From contig CAYXVY010000337.1 of the NCBI GenBank assembly GCA_964468745.1, positions 5,850 through 69,849 of the forward strand: 64,000 bases of DNA. The letters are read 5' to 3'. This document shows positions 22,580 to 31,118 of the stretch, one piece after another. A model generated the notes under the pieces. That model was given only the letters and a program-made list of their open reading frames with translations, did not search any database and was not told the DNA's origin. Both the position numbers and the translations under genes were made by a program. This DNA comes from JACPRB01 sp964468745. GTDB taxonomy: Bacteria > Planctomycetota > MHYJ01 > JACPRB01. How positions within the stretch are numbered: the first letter of the stretch is position 1; the number at the start of each line of letters is the position of its first letter.

Positions 22580-25500
22580 ATGACCATCCACAACGTTGAC
22601 GTTCTGCGCGCGCGCGTCGGCGGGCTCCAGTCGCAGCTGCAGGAGGTCCTTGCAGCGCGCGATTCCGAAAAGAACGCGTCGGCCGGCGTGCGGACGGAGG
22701 CCGAGGAGGTGCTCAACGAGGCGATCCTGAAGGCGAAGGCCGAATTCGACGAAGCCTGCGGGCGGCTCGAGGAACAGGCTTCGCGTCAGCGGGCGGAGAT
22801 CGAGGCGCAGCATGCGCAGAATCTCGAGCGCGTCGAACGCGCGTTCGGTCGCACTGCCGCGCAGGCCGAGGAGAGTGCGACGCAGGAGCGCACCAGGATC
22901 GATGACGAGAGGCGTCGGGTGCGCGCGGATGCCCTGGGCTGGCCCGCCAGCGCGCGCGAGCTTTCAGACGCCCTCGAGGAGGTTGCCGGGCTCCTCGAGC
23001 GCGCCCGCAGCCTGCGCGAGGAGATCGCGGTCTTCGCGGCGACGGTGCGAATCCGGGTCCACGATTCGTCCGATGCGCGGCTTCCCGAGGGCATGCGTCC
23101 GGCGCGGATCTGCGGGACGGCGCGGACACGCCTCGACGAGACGGAGAAGCTCTTCGCGGAACGGCGGCGCGAGTCGTGGGTGTCGCTCGTCCGGTCGAGC
23201 CGGCTCGTCACGCTCGGGTGCATCGTTCTGATGCTGCACGCGGGGATCTACTTCGCCCTGCAGAAGTTCAAGGCCGATCAGATGCAGACGATCCAGTTGA
23301 TCGTCCCCATCAGCTGCTTCGGCTTCCTGCTGGTGACCGTCCTTTTCGTGCACACCATGAAGCAGCGGGCGTGGGGTGCGATCGAGCCCCTGTATAAGGA
23401 CGTCGCGGAGGTGGAAGCGCTCCTTCGGCACCGCCAATCGTGGTTGAAGGACGAGGACCAGCGGAAGCGCGGGGAGCTCGAGTGGGGGAAGCAGCGCGCG
23501 CTGACTGAAGCCGAAGAGAGGCTGTCCGCGCGCGATCGCGACGTGAGGCGCACGAGCGCGACGACCGTGGAAGCCATCGACACGCAGAAGGCCGAGGCGG
23601 TGGAACGCAGCGTCCACCATCGCGATCGCCAGTTCGCCCAGCATGCGAAGGACCAGGAGCTGGCGGTGGCCGCCACGCGCGAGCAGCACGAACGCGCCCT
23701 CGGGGAAGCGCGGGGGGCTCATGCGAACAGGCTCAAGCAGATCGACGAGAAGGTGCTGCAGGCGACGGACGAACTGGCGCGGCGGTGGACGCAGGTGATT
23801 GAGGAATTCCAGCGCGCGTCGTCGAAGGATTGCGGGGAGAGCCGGGCCGCGCACGCGCCGTGGAGCGACCCGCGCTGGCGCGATCTGAAGATGGGCGGCT
23901 CGTTTCCGGAGGGCGTCCGTCTCGGAGAAGTGAGGTTCGACGTCAATACGCTCGCCCCCCCGCCGGGCGACGACCCCCGCTTCGCGTGCCCGGGAGACGG
24001 CGCCGTGTCGCTGCCGCTCGATGTGGCCTTCCCCGGACTCGGAAGCCTCGTGCTCAATGCGGACGGCGCAACGCGCGACCGCGCGCTGGGCGCCCTATTC
24101 AACACGGTCCTGCGGATCCTCTGCTCCTTCCCGCCGGGCAAGGCGAAGTTCACGCTCTTCGATCCGGTGGGGCTTGGGCAGAGCTTCTCGGCGCTCATGC
24201 ATCTGGCGGATCACGATGAGACGCTCGTGGGCGGGCGTATCTGGACGGAGCCGGCGCACATCGAAAAGCGGCTCGCCGAACTGACGGAGCACATCGAGAA
24301 GGTCATCCAGAAGTACCTGCGCAACAAGTATCTCACGATCGACGAGTACAACCGCGAAGTCGGGCCGATGGCCGAGGCGTACCGCTTCCTCGTCATCGCG
24401 GACTTCCCGTCGGGATTCAGCGAACTGGCCCTGGAGAGGCTCGCAAGCATCGCGCGCAGCGGCGCGCGTTGCGGCGTGATATTGCTGATCCTGCGCGACA
24501 GGCGGCAAAAGCTGCCGGCGGCGGCGGACCGTGCGACGCTGGAAACCGGTAGCCTCCCGATCGACGCGATTGAGGGCGGATTCCTCGCCGGAGACAAGAC
24601 GGTCCGGCAGGGAACCCTGACCGTCGAGGCTCCGCCTCCGCCCGAGGCGCTGAATGCGCTGCTTCGCGCCGTCGGCAAGCAGAGCGCCGATGCACGGCGC
24701 GTAGAGATTCCGTTCGAGATCATCGCGCCGAAGCAGGACGCGGCGTGGAGCCTCAGCACCGAGTCAGGGATCCGCATCCCGCTCGGTCGTGCCGGGGCGG
24801 ACCGCCTGCAGCACCTCGATCTCGGCCGCGGCACCGCGCAACACGCGCTTATCGCGGGCAAGACGGGGTCGGGCAAGTCGACGCTCTTCCACGTCGCGAT
24901 CACGAACGCGGCGCTCTGGTACGCGCCGCACGAGCTGGAACTGTATCTGATCGACTTCAAGAAGGGCGTCGAGTTCAAGACCTACGCGGTGAACGCGCTG
25001 CCGCACGCGCGGGTGATCGCGATCGAGAGCGATCGGGAGTTCGGCGTCAGCGTGCTGCGGCGCGTCTACAACGAGCTCGGCCTGCGCGCGGAGCGATTCC
25101 GCGCGAGGGAAGTGCAGGAATTCGCGGGATACCGTCTCGCATGCCCGACGGAGCTGCTGCCGCGGACGCTCCTGATGATCGACGAATTCCAGGAGTTCTT
25201 CACGGAGGAGGACGCGATCGCGCAGGAGGCGGCGCTGCTGCTCGACCGGATCGTCCGCCAGGGCCGTGCGTTCGGTGTACACGTCGTGCTCGGGTCGCAG
25301 ACGCTCGGCGGCTCGTACACGCTCGCCAAGAGCACGCTCGGACAGATGGCGGTCCGCATTGCGCTCCCCTGCAGCGAGGCGGACTCGTATCTCATCCTGA
25401 GCGACGACAACGCGGCGGCGCGGCTGCTCTCTCGGCCCGGCGAGGCGATCTACAACGACAAGGCGGGTACCATCGAGGGGAACGACCCGTTCCAGATCGC

Positions 25501-26494
25501 GTGGCTCCCTGACTCCGTGCGCGACGCGAAGCTCGACTGGGTGCGGGAGCGCGCCGCGCGGGACGGCGTGCGCGGACTGGAGCCGGTGACCGTGTTCGAG
25601 GGTAACGTCCCCGCGGATATCCGCAAGAATCCGTTGCTGAAGGAGCGCCTGGAGAAGCGCGGCGCGATCGCGGGCGAGCCGTGCGCCTGGATCGGCGAGG
25701 CGAACGCAATCAAGGGGCCGACGGAGGTGCGCTTCAAGAATCAGCGGGGCGGCAACCTGCTGATCGTAGGTCAGCAGCGGGAGTCGGCCTTGTCGGTCGC
25801 GTGCTCGTCGATCGTGAGCCTCGCGGCCGCGCACGCCCCGTCGGCGGCGCGGTTCATCGTGCTCGACGGCAGCCCTCCCGAGCTCGGGCACGGGCAGCAC
25901 TTCGCGGAGCTGGCGCAGTCGGTTCCGCACGGCGTGGAGGTGGTCGATTACGCGAACATCCCGCAGCTGATGGAGGAGCTCGACGCCGAAGTGACGGGTC
26001 GGCTCGACGGCACGAAGCCGACGGACCGGCGCATTTTTCTGTTCATCCACGACATCCAGCGATTCCGGAAACTGCGGCAGGGGGACGAGCTGGATTTCTC
26101 CTCGAGCGAGGAGAAGAAGCGAACGCCCGATAAGTGCTTCGCGAACGTGCTGGGCGAGGGGCCGGCGCTGCGCGTGCACACGATCGTGTGGTGCGACTCC
26201 CTGAGCAACCTACAGCGCATGTTGACGCGCAAGCTTACGAAGGAATTCGACATTCGCGTGCTGTTCCAGATGAGCGCGACGGATTCGTCCGAGCTGATCG
26301 ACTCGCCGCAGGCGGGCAAGCTCGGGCTGTACCGCGGCCTGCTCTTCGTGGAGGAAGCGGGGACGGTCGAGAAATTCCGTCCGTACGCGATGCCGGATGC
26401 GGAGACGGTACGCGGGTTCGGGCAGGCGATGCGGGGCGGTGACGCGGCGAGTCCTCCCCGCATACCTCCGTCGGGCGAAGTCGTGAAGGGATAA
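22580..26494 (+). CDS. FtsK/SpoIIIE (EssC-like) membrane ATPase of a type VII-like secretion system
   Basis: A 1304-residue protein. Residues about 1-130 are a long coiled coil. Two transmembrane helices follow at about 209-228 (LVTLGCIVLMLHAGIYFAL) and 237-258, then another coiled coil to about 415. The FtsK/SpoIIIE ATPase has Walker A GKTGSGKST (760-768) and Walker B LLMIDEFQEF (Asp 868, Glu 869). A second ATPase-like domain from about 1050 has GQQRESAL where Walker A should be, so it is probably inactive. ATG 22580 follows the upstream stop by 7 nt. EssC/EccC proteins recognise and export WXG100 proteins; the two small genes in the operon fit. The N-terminal FHA pair of firmicute EssC is absent. 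Confidence 0.88.
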   Translation: MTIHNVDVLRARVGGLQSQLQEVLAARDSEKNASAGVRTEAEEVLNEAILKAKAEFDEACGRLEEQASRQRAEIEAQHAQNLERVERAFGRTAAQAEESATQERTRIDDERRRVRADALGWPASARELSDALEEVAGLLERARSLREEIAVFAATVRIRVHDSSDARLPEGMRPARICGTARTRLDETEKLFAERRRESWVSLVRSSRLVTLGCIVLMLHAGIYFALQKFKADQMQTIQLIVPISCFGFLLVTVLFVHTMKQRAWGAIEPLYKDVAEVEALLRHRQSWLKDEDQRKRGELEWGKQRALTEAEERLSARDRDVRRTSATTVEAIDTQKAEAVERSVHHRDRQFAQHAKDQELAVAATREQHERALGEARGAHANRLKQIDEKVLQATDELARRWTQVIEEFQRASSKDCGESRAAHAPWSDPRWRDLKMGGSFPEGVRLGEVRFDVNTLAPPPGDDPRFACPGDGAVSLPLDVAFPGLGSLVLNADGATRDRALGALFNTVLRILCSFPPGKAKFTLFDPVGLGQSFSALMHLADHDETLVGGRIWTEPAHIEKRLAELTEHIEKVIQKYLRNKYLTIDEYNREVGPMAEAYRFLVIADFPSGFSELALERLASIARSGARCGVILLILRDRRQKLPAAADRATLETGSLPIDAIEGGFLAGDKTVRQGTLTVEAPPPPEALNALLRAVGKQSADARRVEIPFEIIAPKQDAAWSLSTESGIRIPLGRAGADRLQHLDLGRGTAQHALIAGKTGSGKSTLFHVAITNAALWYAPHELELYLIDFKKGVEFKTYAVNALPHARVIAIESDREFGVSVLRRVYNELGLRAERFRAREVQEFAGYRLACPTELLPRTLLMIDEFQEFFTEEDAIAQEAALLLDRIVRQGRAFGVHVVLGSQTLGGSYTLAKSTLGQMAVRIALPCSEADSYLILSDDNAAARLLSRPGEAIYNDKAGTIEGNDPFQIAWLPDSVRDAKLDWVRERAARDGVRGLEPVTVFEGNVPADIRKNPLLKERLEKRGAIAGEPCAWIGEANAIKGPTEVRFKNQRGGNLLIVGQQRESALSVACSSIVSLAAAHAPSAARFIVLDGSPPELGHGQHFAELAQSVPHGVEVVDYANIPQLMEELDAEVTGRLDGTKPTDRRIFLFIHDIQRFRKLRQGDELDFSSSEEKKRTPDKCFANVLGEGPALRVHTIVWCDSLSNLQRMLTRKLTKEFDIRVLFQMSATDSSELIDSPQAGKLGLYRGLLFVEEAGTVEKFRPYAMPDAETVRGFGQAMRGGDAASPPRIPPSGEVVKG

Positions 26495-26504
26495 CGAGCG
26501 TCAT

Positions 26505-26551
26505 GAGTGTTGAGTGACGAGTTCTGAGTACGGACGCGCGACTCAAGACTC
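26505..26551. terminator. Inverted repeat between convergent genes, candidate bidirectional terminator
   Basis: GAGTGTTGAGT (26505-26515) and ACTCAAGACTC (26541-26551) are inverted complements with one mismatch, giving an 11-bp stem with a 25-nt loop. It lies between the stops of the convergent EssC-like gene (26494) and dnaB (26593). No U-tract follows. Confidence 0.45.
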
Positions 26552-26592
26552 TTCGCCCGCATTCCGTCCGTGTTGCATGACGCGAGCGCCGG

Positions 26593-27951
26593 CTATCCCT
26601 GCGACTTCGGGACCGTGAGCGGTTCGAAGCGCGCGTAGTCGGCGATGAAGGCGAGCTGGAATTCCCCCGTCGGCCCCGTGCGGTTCTTGGCGACAAGGAC
26701 GTCGGCGATCCCTTTGCGCGTCGAGTTGGGGTCGGCCATGTCTTCGCGGAAGAGGAGCATGACGACGTCGGCGTCCTGTTCCAGCGAACCCGACTCGCGC
26801 AGGTCCGAGAGGCGCGGCTTGCGGTCGTCGCGCCCTTCTGGATTGCGGTTGAGCTGCGCGAGGACGAGCACCGGCACCTCAAGATCCTTCGAAAGCGACT
26901 TGAGTTGGTTCGAAACCATGGCGACCTCACGCTCGCGGCTGTCCGCCTTCGCGTGGACGAACTGCAGGTAGTCCACGACGATGAGCTGGATGTCGTGCTC
27001 GGCCTTCATGCGGCGCGCCCGTGCGCGCAGCTCCAGGATGCCGAGGTTCGAGCTGTCATCGATGAACAGCGGCGCTTCCGCCATGCGCCCGGCCGTGATG
27101 ACGAGCCGCTGGTACTGGTCTTCCGGCACCATGCCGCGGCGCAGGTTGTGCGAGTTCACGCGTGCGCGCGAGCAGAGCATCTGCTGCGCGAGCATCTCGG
27201 CGGACATTTCGAGGCTGAAGAAGAGGACGGGCTTGTTCTGGTCCACCGCGATGCGTTCGGCGATCCCCATCGCGAGCGACGATTTTCCGACCGATGGGCG
27301 CGCGGCAATGATGTAGAGCTGGCTCTTCTGCAAGCCGCTCGTGATCTCGTCGAGCTCGTAGAATCCAGTCGGCACGCCGAGGCAGCGGTCCTTCCGGTCG
27401 CGAAACTCGCCGATTTTTCCGATGAGGTCCTTGAGGATGTCGTTGATGCCCTGGATCTTTCCGGCGCCGCGCTTTGAAACCGCTTCGAAGATGAGCTGCT
27501 GAGCCTTGTCGAGGATCGAGTCGGGGTCTTCGCGAACCTGCGTGACCTCGCGGCGGATGATGCTGCACGCGTTGAGAAGCTGGCGCAGCACCGCCTTGTC
27601 GCGCACGATCTGCGCATACGCCGCCGCGTTCGTCGACACGGGGAACTGCTCGACGAGCGACATCAGGTATTCCGCGCCGCCAACCTCGTCGAGTTTGCCG
27701 AGACGCAGGAGTTCGTCCTTTACGATGACGGCGTCGACCTGTCGCTTGCCGACGAAGAGGTGCTGGATGACGTCGAAGATGACCTGGTGGCGCCCGTCGT
27801 AGAACTCCTGCGGCTGGACATTCTCCATGACCTCGCCGATGATCCCGGAGTCGTAGATCATCGCGCCGAGGACGGCCATCTCCGCCTCGTCGCTGTGGGG
27901 CGGGACATGATCCGACAGGATGTCGGCCACCGGGACCGGATTGGCGGGCAT
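26593..27951 (-). CDS. dnaB: Replicative DNA helicase DnaB
   Basis: A 452-residue hexameric helicase. The N-terminal domain (PPHSDEAEMAVLGAMIYD) binds primase, and the C-terminal RecA-like domain carries ARPSVGKSSLAM (Walker A), VLFFSLEMS, LIVVDYLQFVH (Walker B) and LNRNPEGRDDRKPRLSDLRESGSLEQDAD. No intein or insertion is seen and length is normal. The ATG at 27951 has GAGAGGGG just upstream. It is the last gene of the glmU-prs-rplY-pth-rpsF-ssb-rpsR-rplI-dnaB set, an arrangement in which rpsF-ssb-rpsR-rplI-dnaB is widely conserved. Confidence 0.97.
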   Translation of the reverse strand: MPANPVPVADILSDHVPPHSDEAEMAVLGAMIYDSGIIGEVMENVQPQEFYDGRHQVIFDVIQHLFVGKRQVDAVIVKDELLRLGKLDEVGGAEYLMSLVEQFPVSTNAAAYAQIVRDKAVLRQLLNACSIIRREVTQVREDPDSILDKAQQLIFEAVSKRGAGKIQGINDILKDLIGKIGEFRDRKDRCLGVPTGFYELDEITSGLQKSQLYIIAARPSVGKSSLAMGIAERIAVDQNKPVLFFSLEMSAEMLAQQMLCSRARVNSHNLRRGMVPEDQYQRLVITAGRMAEAPLFIDDSSNLGILELRARARRMKAEHDIQLIVVDYLQFVHAKADSREREVAMVSNQLKSLSKDLEVPVLVLAQLNRNPEGRDDRKPRLSDLRESGSLEQDADVVMLLFREDMADPNSTRKGIADVLVAKNRTGPTGEFQLAFIADYARFEPLTVPKSQG

Positions 27952-28033
27952 AACCCCTCTCTTCCCCGGATCCCGATCCCAGTCTCGATCCCGATCTAAG
28001 GACGGGGAGGGGATCCGTGCTGCTCGACTACGA

Positions 28034-28522
28034 CTACGACTTCGGCTCTTCCTTCTTCGTTTCCGCGGACAGCGGCTTGGTCGACAGGACCCACACTTTG
28101 AGCTTCGGCTTCACGTCGCGGTGCAGGTTGATTTCGACCTCGTACGTCCCCGTCTGCTTGATGGCCTCGCTGATCTCGACGGCCTTCGCCTCGACCTTGA
28201 GGCCCTTGTCGCGCAGTGCCTCCGTGATCATGCTCGGCGTGACGGATCCGTAGAGCTGCCCGCTCTCGTTCGTATTGACCTCGATCGAGATGCTGGCGAC
28301 CTCGACGAGCTTTTCGGCGACGGCCTTGGCATCGATGATGAGCTTGGCGTCGGCCTTGGACTGGCGCCGCTTCTCGATCTCGAATTCGCGCTTGGCGCCC
28401 TCGGTCTGAAGCGAAGCAAGCTTGCGCGGCAGCAGGAAGTTGCGCGCGTATCCGTCGCGGACATCGACGACCTCGCCGCGCTTACCGAGCTTATCCATGT
28501 CCTTCCACAGCATGACTTTCAT
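28034..28522 (-). CDS. rplI: 50S ribosomal protein L9
   Basis: A 162-residue protein starting MKVMLWKDMDKLGKRGEVV with the L9 N-terminal signature GYARNFLLPRKLA, a long connecting helix and the C-terminal domain (LYGSVTPSMITEALRDKG). It has an acidic/basic tail (AETKKEEPKS) beyond the usual end. ATG 28522 is chosen because GAGG lies about 6 nt upstream; upstream in-frame ATG and TTG codons overlap that site. It sits between rpsR and dnaB. Confidence 0.96.
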   Translation of the reverse strand: MKVMLWKDMDKLGKRGEVVDVRDGYARNFLLPRKLASLQTEGAKREFEIEKRRQSKADAKLIIDAKAVAEKLVEVASISIEVNTNESGQLYGSVTPSMITEALRDKGLKVEAKAVEISEAIKQTGTYEVEINLHRDVKPKLKVWVLSTKPLSAETKKEEPKS

Positions 28523-28586
28523 AACCATCCTCAATTCTAGCCCAGTCTTCGATCCCCGGTCGGAATTCCCGCCGGGGGGGGACGTA

Positions 28587-28859
28587 TTAGAGCGAACCCG
28601 TGCCGACGTAGGGGATGAGCGCCATGAAACGCGCGCGACGGATGGCGCACGTGGCCCTGCGCTGGTGGAAGGCGCAGTTGCCGGAGCGCTTGCGCGAGTA
28701 GAGCTTGCCCTGTCCCGTGCAGAGCTTGAGCAGCGTCATGACTTCCTTGTAGTCGACGTTGTCGATTTTGTCGCGGCAGAAGCGGCAGCGGTTGTCCTTG
28801 CGGAACTTGGTGTACTTCTTCTTACGATCGCGGTCGTCGTCTCTCTGCGGTTGTCTCAC
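28587..28859 (-). CDS. rpsR: 30S ribosomal protein S18, zinc-binding form
   Basis: A 90-residue S18 with a basic N-terminus and CRFCRDKIDNVDYK, then CTGQGKLYSRKRSG and the conserved core HQRRATCAIRRARFMALIPY. The CxxC plus later Cys/His make this the zinc-ribbon-containing form rather than the zinc-free paralogue. Start is GTG 28859. It pairs with S6 in the ribosome, whose gene lies just upstream beyond ssb. Confidence 0.96.
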   Translation of the reverse strand: MRQPQRDDDRDRKKKYTKFRKDNRCRFCRDKIDNVDYKEVMTLLKLCTGQGKLYSRKRSGNCAFHQRRATCAIRRARFMALIPYVGTGSL

Positions 28860-28881
28860 GATATCTCCTTACGATTTCGTC

Positions 28882-29331
28882 CTAGAAAGGGATGTTCTCA
28901 GCCGGCGGATCTTCCATTGCATCGGGCGGCGGCTCCTCGGCCGGCGGCGGCGCCGACTCCTGGCCTCCGCGACCGCCCGGCGCGCCTCCCCCGCCCGCGG
29001 CGGATCCGAGGAATTGTACGCGCTCGGCGGTGACGCTCATCTTGCTGCGCTTCTGGCCGGACTTCTGGTCCTCCCACCGGTCCTGCTTGAGCCGGCCTTC
29101 GACGAAGACGGGCCGTCCCTTCTTCAGGTACTCCGCGCAGATTTCGGCCTGTCTCGCCCACGCGGTGATGTCTACGAAGGTGACCTCCTCGCGCTTCTCT
29201 CCCGACTTCGTCGTGTAGTTGTTGTTCACGGCGATGGCGAACTCGCATACCGCGGCGCCCGACGGCGTGTAACGCAGTTCGGGGTCGCGCACGAGATTTC
29301 CCATCAACAGGACTTTGTTGTAACTCGCCAC
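28882..29331 (-). CDS. ssb: Single-stranded DNA-binding protein SSB
   Basis: A 149-residue SSB: OB-fold (residues about 1-110, YNKVLLMGNLVRDPELRYTP, VDITAWARQAEICAEYLKKG, VEGRLKQDRWED), then a Gly/Pro-rich tail and the acidic tip ending PPAENIPF, which matches the DDxPF tip that recruits repair and replication partners. It lies between rpsF and rpsR as in most bacteria, so it is the housekeeping copy. A second SSB lies at 33768-34190. Confidence 0.96.
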   Translation of the reverse strand: MASYNKVLLMGNLVRDPELRYTPSGAAVCEFAIAVNNNYTTKSGEKREEVTFVDITAWARQAEICAEYLKKGRPVFVEGRLKQDRWEDQKSGQKRSKMSVTAERVQFLGSAAGGGGAPGGRGGQESAPPPAEEPPPDAMEDPPAENIPF

Positions 29332-29340
29332 GTCGTTCTC

Positions 29341-29754
29341 CTAGAACCTGGGCCCCGACGGACGGAATCCGCCGCCCTCGCCGCCCGTGTCGACGACCGG
29401 CATTTCGCGGCGGACCGGAACGAGTCCCGCGGTCTCGAAGTCCTTGGGAGGGTCCTTGCGCATGAGGCCGCCGTCGTGACGGACAATGATCGAGCGGAAG
29501 ACGAGCTCCGAGAGGGCGAAATCGCCCCGGATCTTTGCGACCGACTTCTCCGGCGCCTTGAAGTACGTGACCACGTAGGTGCCGCGATTGCTCTTCTTCA
29601 CCGGGTACGCGAGCTTGCGCTCGCCCCACTTGTTGAGCAGCACGACTTCACCGCCGTTTCGTTTCACGATACGGTCGATCTCGTCTGTGATCTTCGTCCA
29701 TTCGCGCGCCGCCACGGTCGGATCCACGAGGAACAGGGCTTCGTACGTTTTCAC
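29341..29754 (-). CDS. rpsF: 30S ribosomal protein S6
   Basis: A 137-residue S6: KTYEALFLVDP at the N-terminus, then KWGERKLAYPVKKSNRGTYV and the C-terminal VRHDGGLM. The start is GTG 29754, preceded by GGAGGC and overlapping the pth stop (GTGA). It has a Gly/Pro-rich C-terminal extension of about 30 residues. It is followed 10 nt later by ssb. Confidence 0.95.
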   Translation of the reverse strand: MKTYEALFLVDPTVAAREWTKITDEIDRIVKRNGGEVVLLNKWGERKLAYPVKKSNRGTYVVTYFKAPEKSVAKIRGDFALSELVFRSIIVRHDGGLMRKDPPKDFETAGLVPVRREMPVVDTGGEGGGFRPSGPRF

Positions 29755-30347
29755 TTCTTTTCGCCTCCGTCTATTTTCTCTTCTTCCGTTTTGATCACTC
29801 GATTGAATTTCGTCATGGTCTTTTCGATTCCCTCCACCGCCCAGAACTGCAGCGCCTGGACGGCGTGGCCGACGGTTTCGTCGACCAACTTCCATTCGGC
29901 CTTCGGGAACTGTCCCAGCACGTAATCGGGGTTGGGCTTGCCGCCCCCCACGCCGATGCGCAGCCGCGGGTAGTTCTCGTGCCCGAGCGTCTCGTTGATC
30001 GACTTCAGTCCGTTGTGCCCGCCGCTGGATCCGCCCTTGCGGATCCGCACGCTGCCGGTCGGCAGCGCGACGTCGTCGCACACCACCATGAAGTCATCGC
30101 CGAGGTCGCCCCAGCGCGACGTGAGCTCCGCGAGGACGCGGCCGGTCTGGTTGACGTACGTCCATGTCTTCACCAGCACCGCCTCGCCGCGTCCGAGCCG
30201 CCCTTCGGCGGCCCAGAACTCGAAGCCGGACTTCTTGAACTTCCGGTCCATTTTTCCAGAGAGCGCGTCGAGAACCATCCACCCGACGTTGTGCCGGGTT
30301 TTCTCGTATTTCTCGTCGGGATTCCCGATCCCGAGGATCACTTTCAT
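29751..30347 (-). CDS. pth: Peptidyl-tRNA hydrolase Pth
   Basis: A 198-residue enzyme that releases peptides from prematurely dissociated peptidyl-tRNA. Landmarks: VILGIGNPDEKYEKTRHNVGW with the catalytic His, KTWTYVNQTG, VCDDVALPTGSVRIRKGGSSGGHNGLKSI and YPRLRIGVG. The C-terminus (KTEEEKIDGGEKK) is a charged tail. The gene overlaps rpsF by four bases and follows rplY by 45 nt, the usual rplY-pth pairing. Confidence 0.96.
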   Translation of the reverse strand: MKVILGIGNPDEKYEKTRHNVGWMVLDALSGKMDRKFKKSGFEFWAAEGRLGRGEAVLVKTWTYVNQTGRVLAELTSRWGDLGDDFMVVCDDVALPTGSVRIRKGGSSGGHNGLKSINETLGHENYPRLRIGVGGGKPNPDYVLGQFPKAEWKLVDETVGHAVQALQFWAVEGIEKTMTKFNRVIKTEEEKIDGGEKK

Positions 30348-30392
30348 GAACAGCTACTTGTAGTGAGCGAGGGCCGCAAGGCCCGAGTCGAA

Positions 30393-31109
30393 CTACTTCT
30401 TGTCTTCCTTCTTGCCGCCTTGAGCCGCGTCCTTCTTCGGGGCGGCTGCGCCTTCCTTCTTCTCGCCCTCGGCGCCGGGTTCCACCGCGCGCTCCGGCTT
30501 GATGATTTCGGGTTCCACCGCGCCCGGCACGACCGCCGCCGCGGGGACGACCTCTTCGAGCTTGTGCTCCACGACCGCCGCCAGCACGAGACCCTGATCT
30601 TGCAGGAGCTTCACGCCCGCTGGGACCTTGACGTCCTTCAGCGTGAGGCGCTCATCCTTCTTGAGGTAGACCACGTCGATCTCGATCCTGTCGGGAATCG
30701 CCGTCGCGAGGCACTCGATTTTGAGAATCTTGACGTACTGGTCCAGCACCGCGCCCTCTTCAACGACGCCGATCGGCTTGCCCTTGAGGATGAGCTCGAC
30801 CTCGAGCTGGATCTTCTCGTCGAGGGCGATCTTCACGAAATCCACGTGATAGACACGTTCGCCGAGATGGTCCCACTGGACCTCTTTGATGAAGACTCGG
30901 TCCTTTCCGGCGGGATGCGTGAGTTCGACGACGCGCGCATGCTTCTTCAGCACCTTTTCGAAGTCGCGCTCGTTGACCTGCAGGTTCACGGGCTTTTCCT
31001 TCTTGTGCATCAGCACGCACGGGACGCTGCCCGCCTTGCGCAGGCGGATCGAGACGCGCGTCCCGAGCAGGTCGCGCTTGTCCGCCTTGAGGGTGATCGT
31101 TTCGGCCAT
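30393..31109 (-). CDS. rplY: 50S ribosomal protein L25 (general stress Ctc form)
   Basis: A 238-residue long-form L25/Ctc protein that binds 5S rRNA. The N-terminal domain starts AETITLKADKRDLLGTRVSI and includes RVYHVDFVKI; the TL5-like C-terminal domain includes AIPDRIEIDVVYLKKDERL. The last 45 residues are a low-complexity Lys/Glu/Ala tail. ATG 31109 has GAGG 7 nt upstream. It lies between prs and pth in the same operon. Confidence 0.94.
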   Translation of the reverse strand: MAETITLKADKRDLLGTRVSIRLRKAGSVPCVLMHKKEKPVNLQVNERDFEKVLKKHARVVELTHPAGKDRVFIKEVQWDHLGERVYHVDFVKIALDEKIQLEVELILKGKPIGVVEEGAVLDQYVKILKIECLATAIPDRIEIDVVYLKKDERLTLKDVKVPAGVKLLQDQGLVLAAVVEHKLEEVVPAAAVVPGAVEPEIIKPERAVEPGAEGEKKEGAAAPKKDAAQGGKKEDKK

Positions 31110-31118
31110 GGCGTACCT

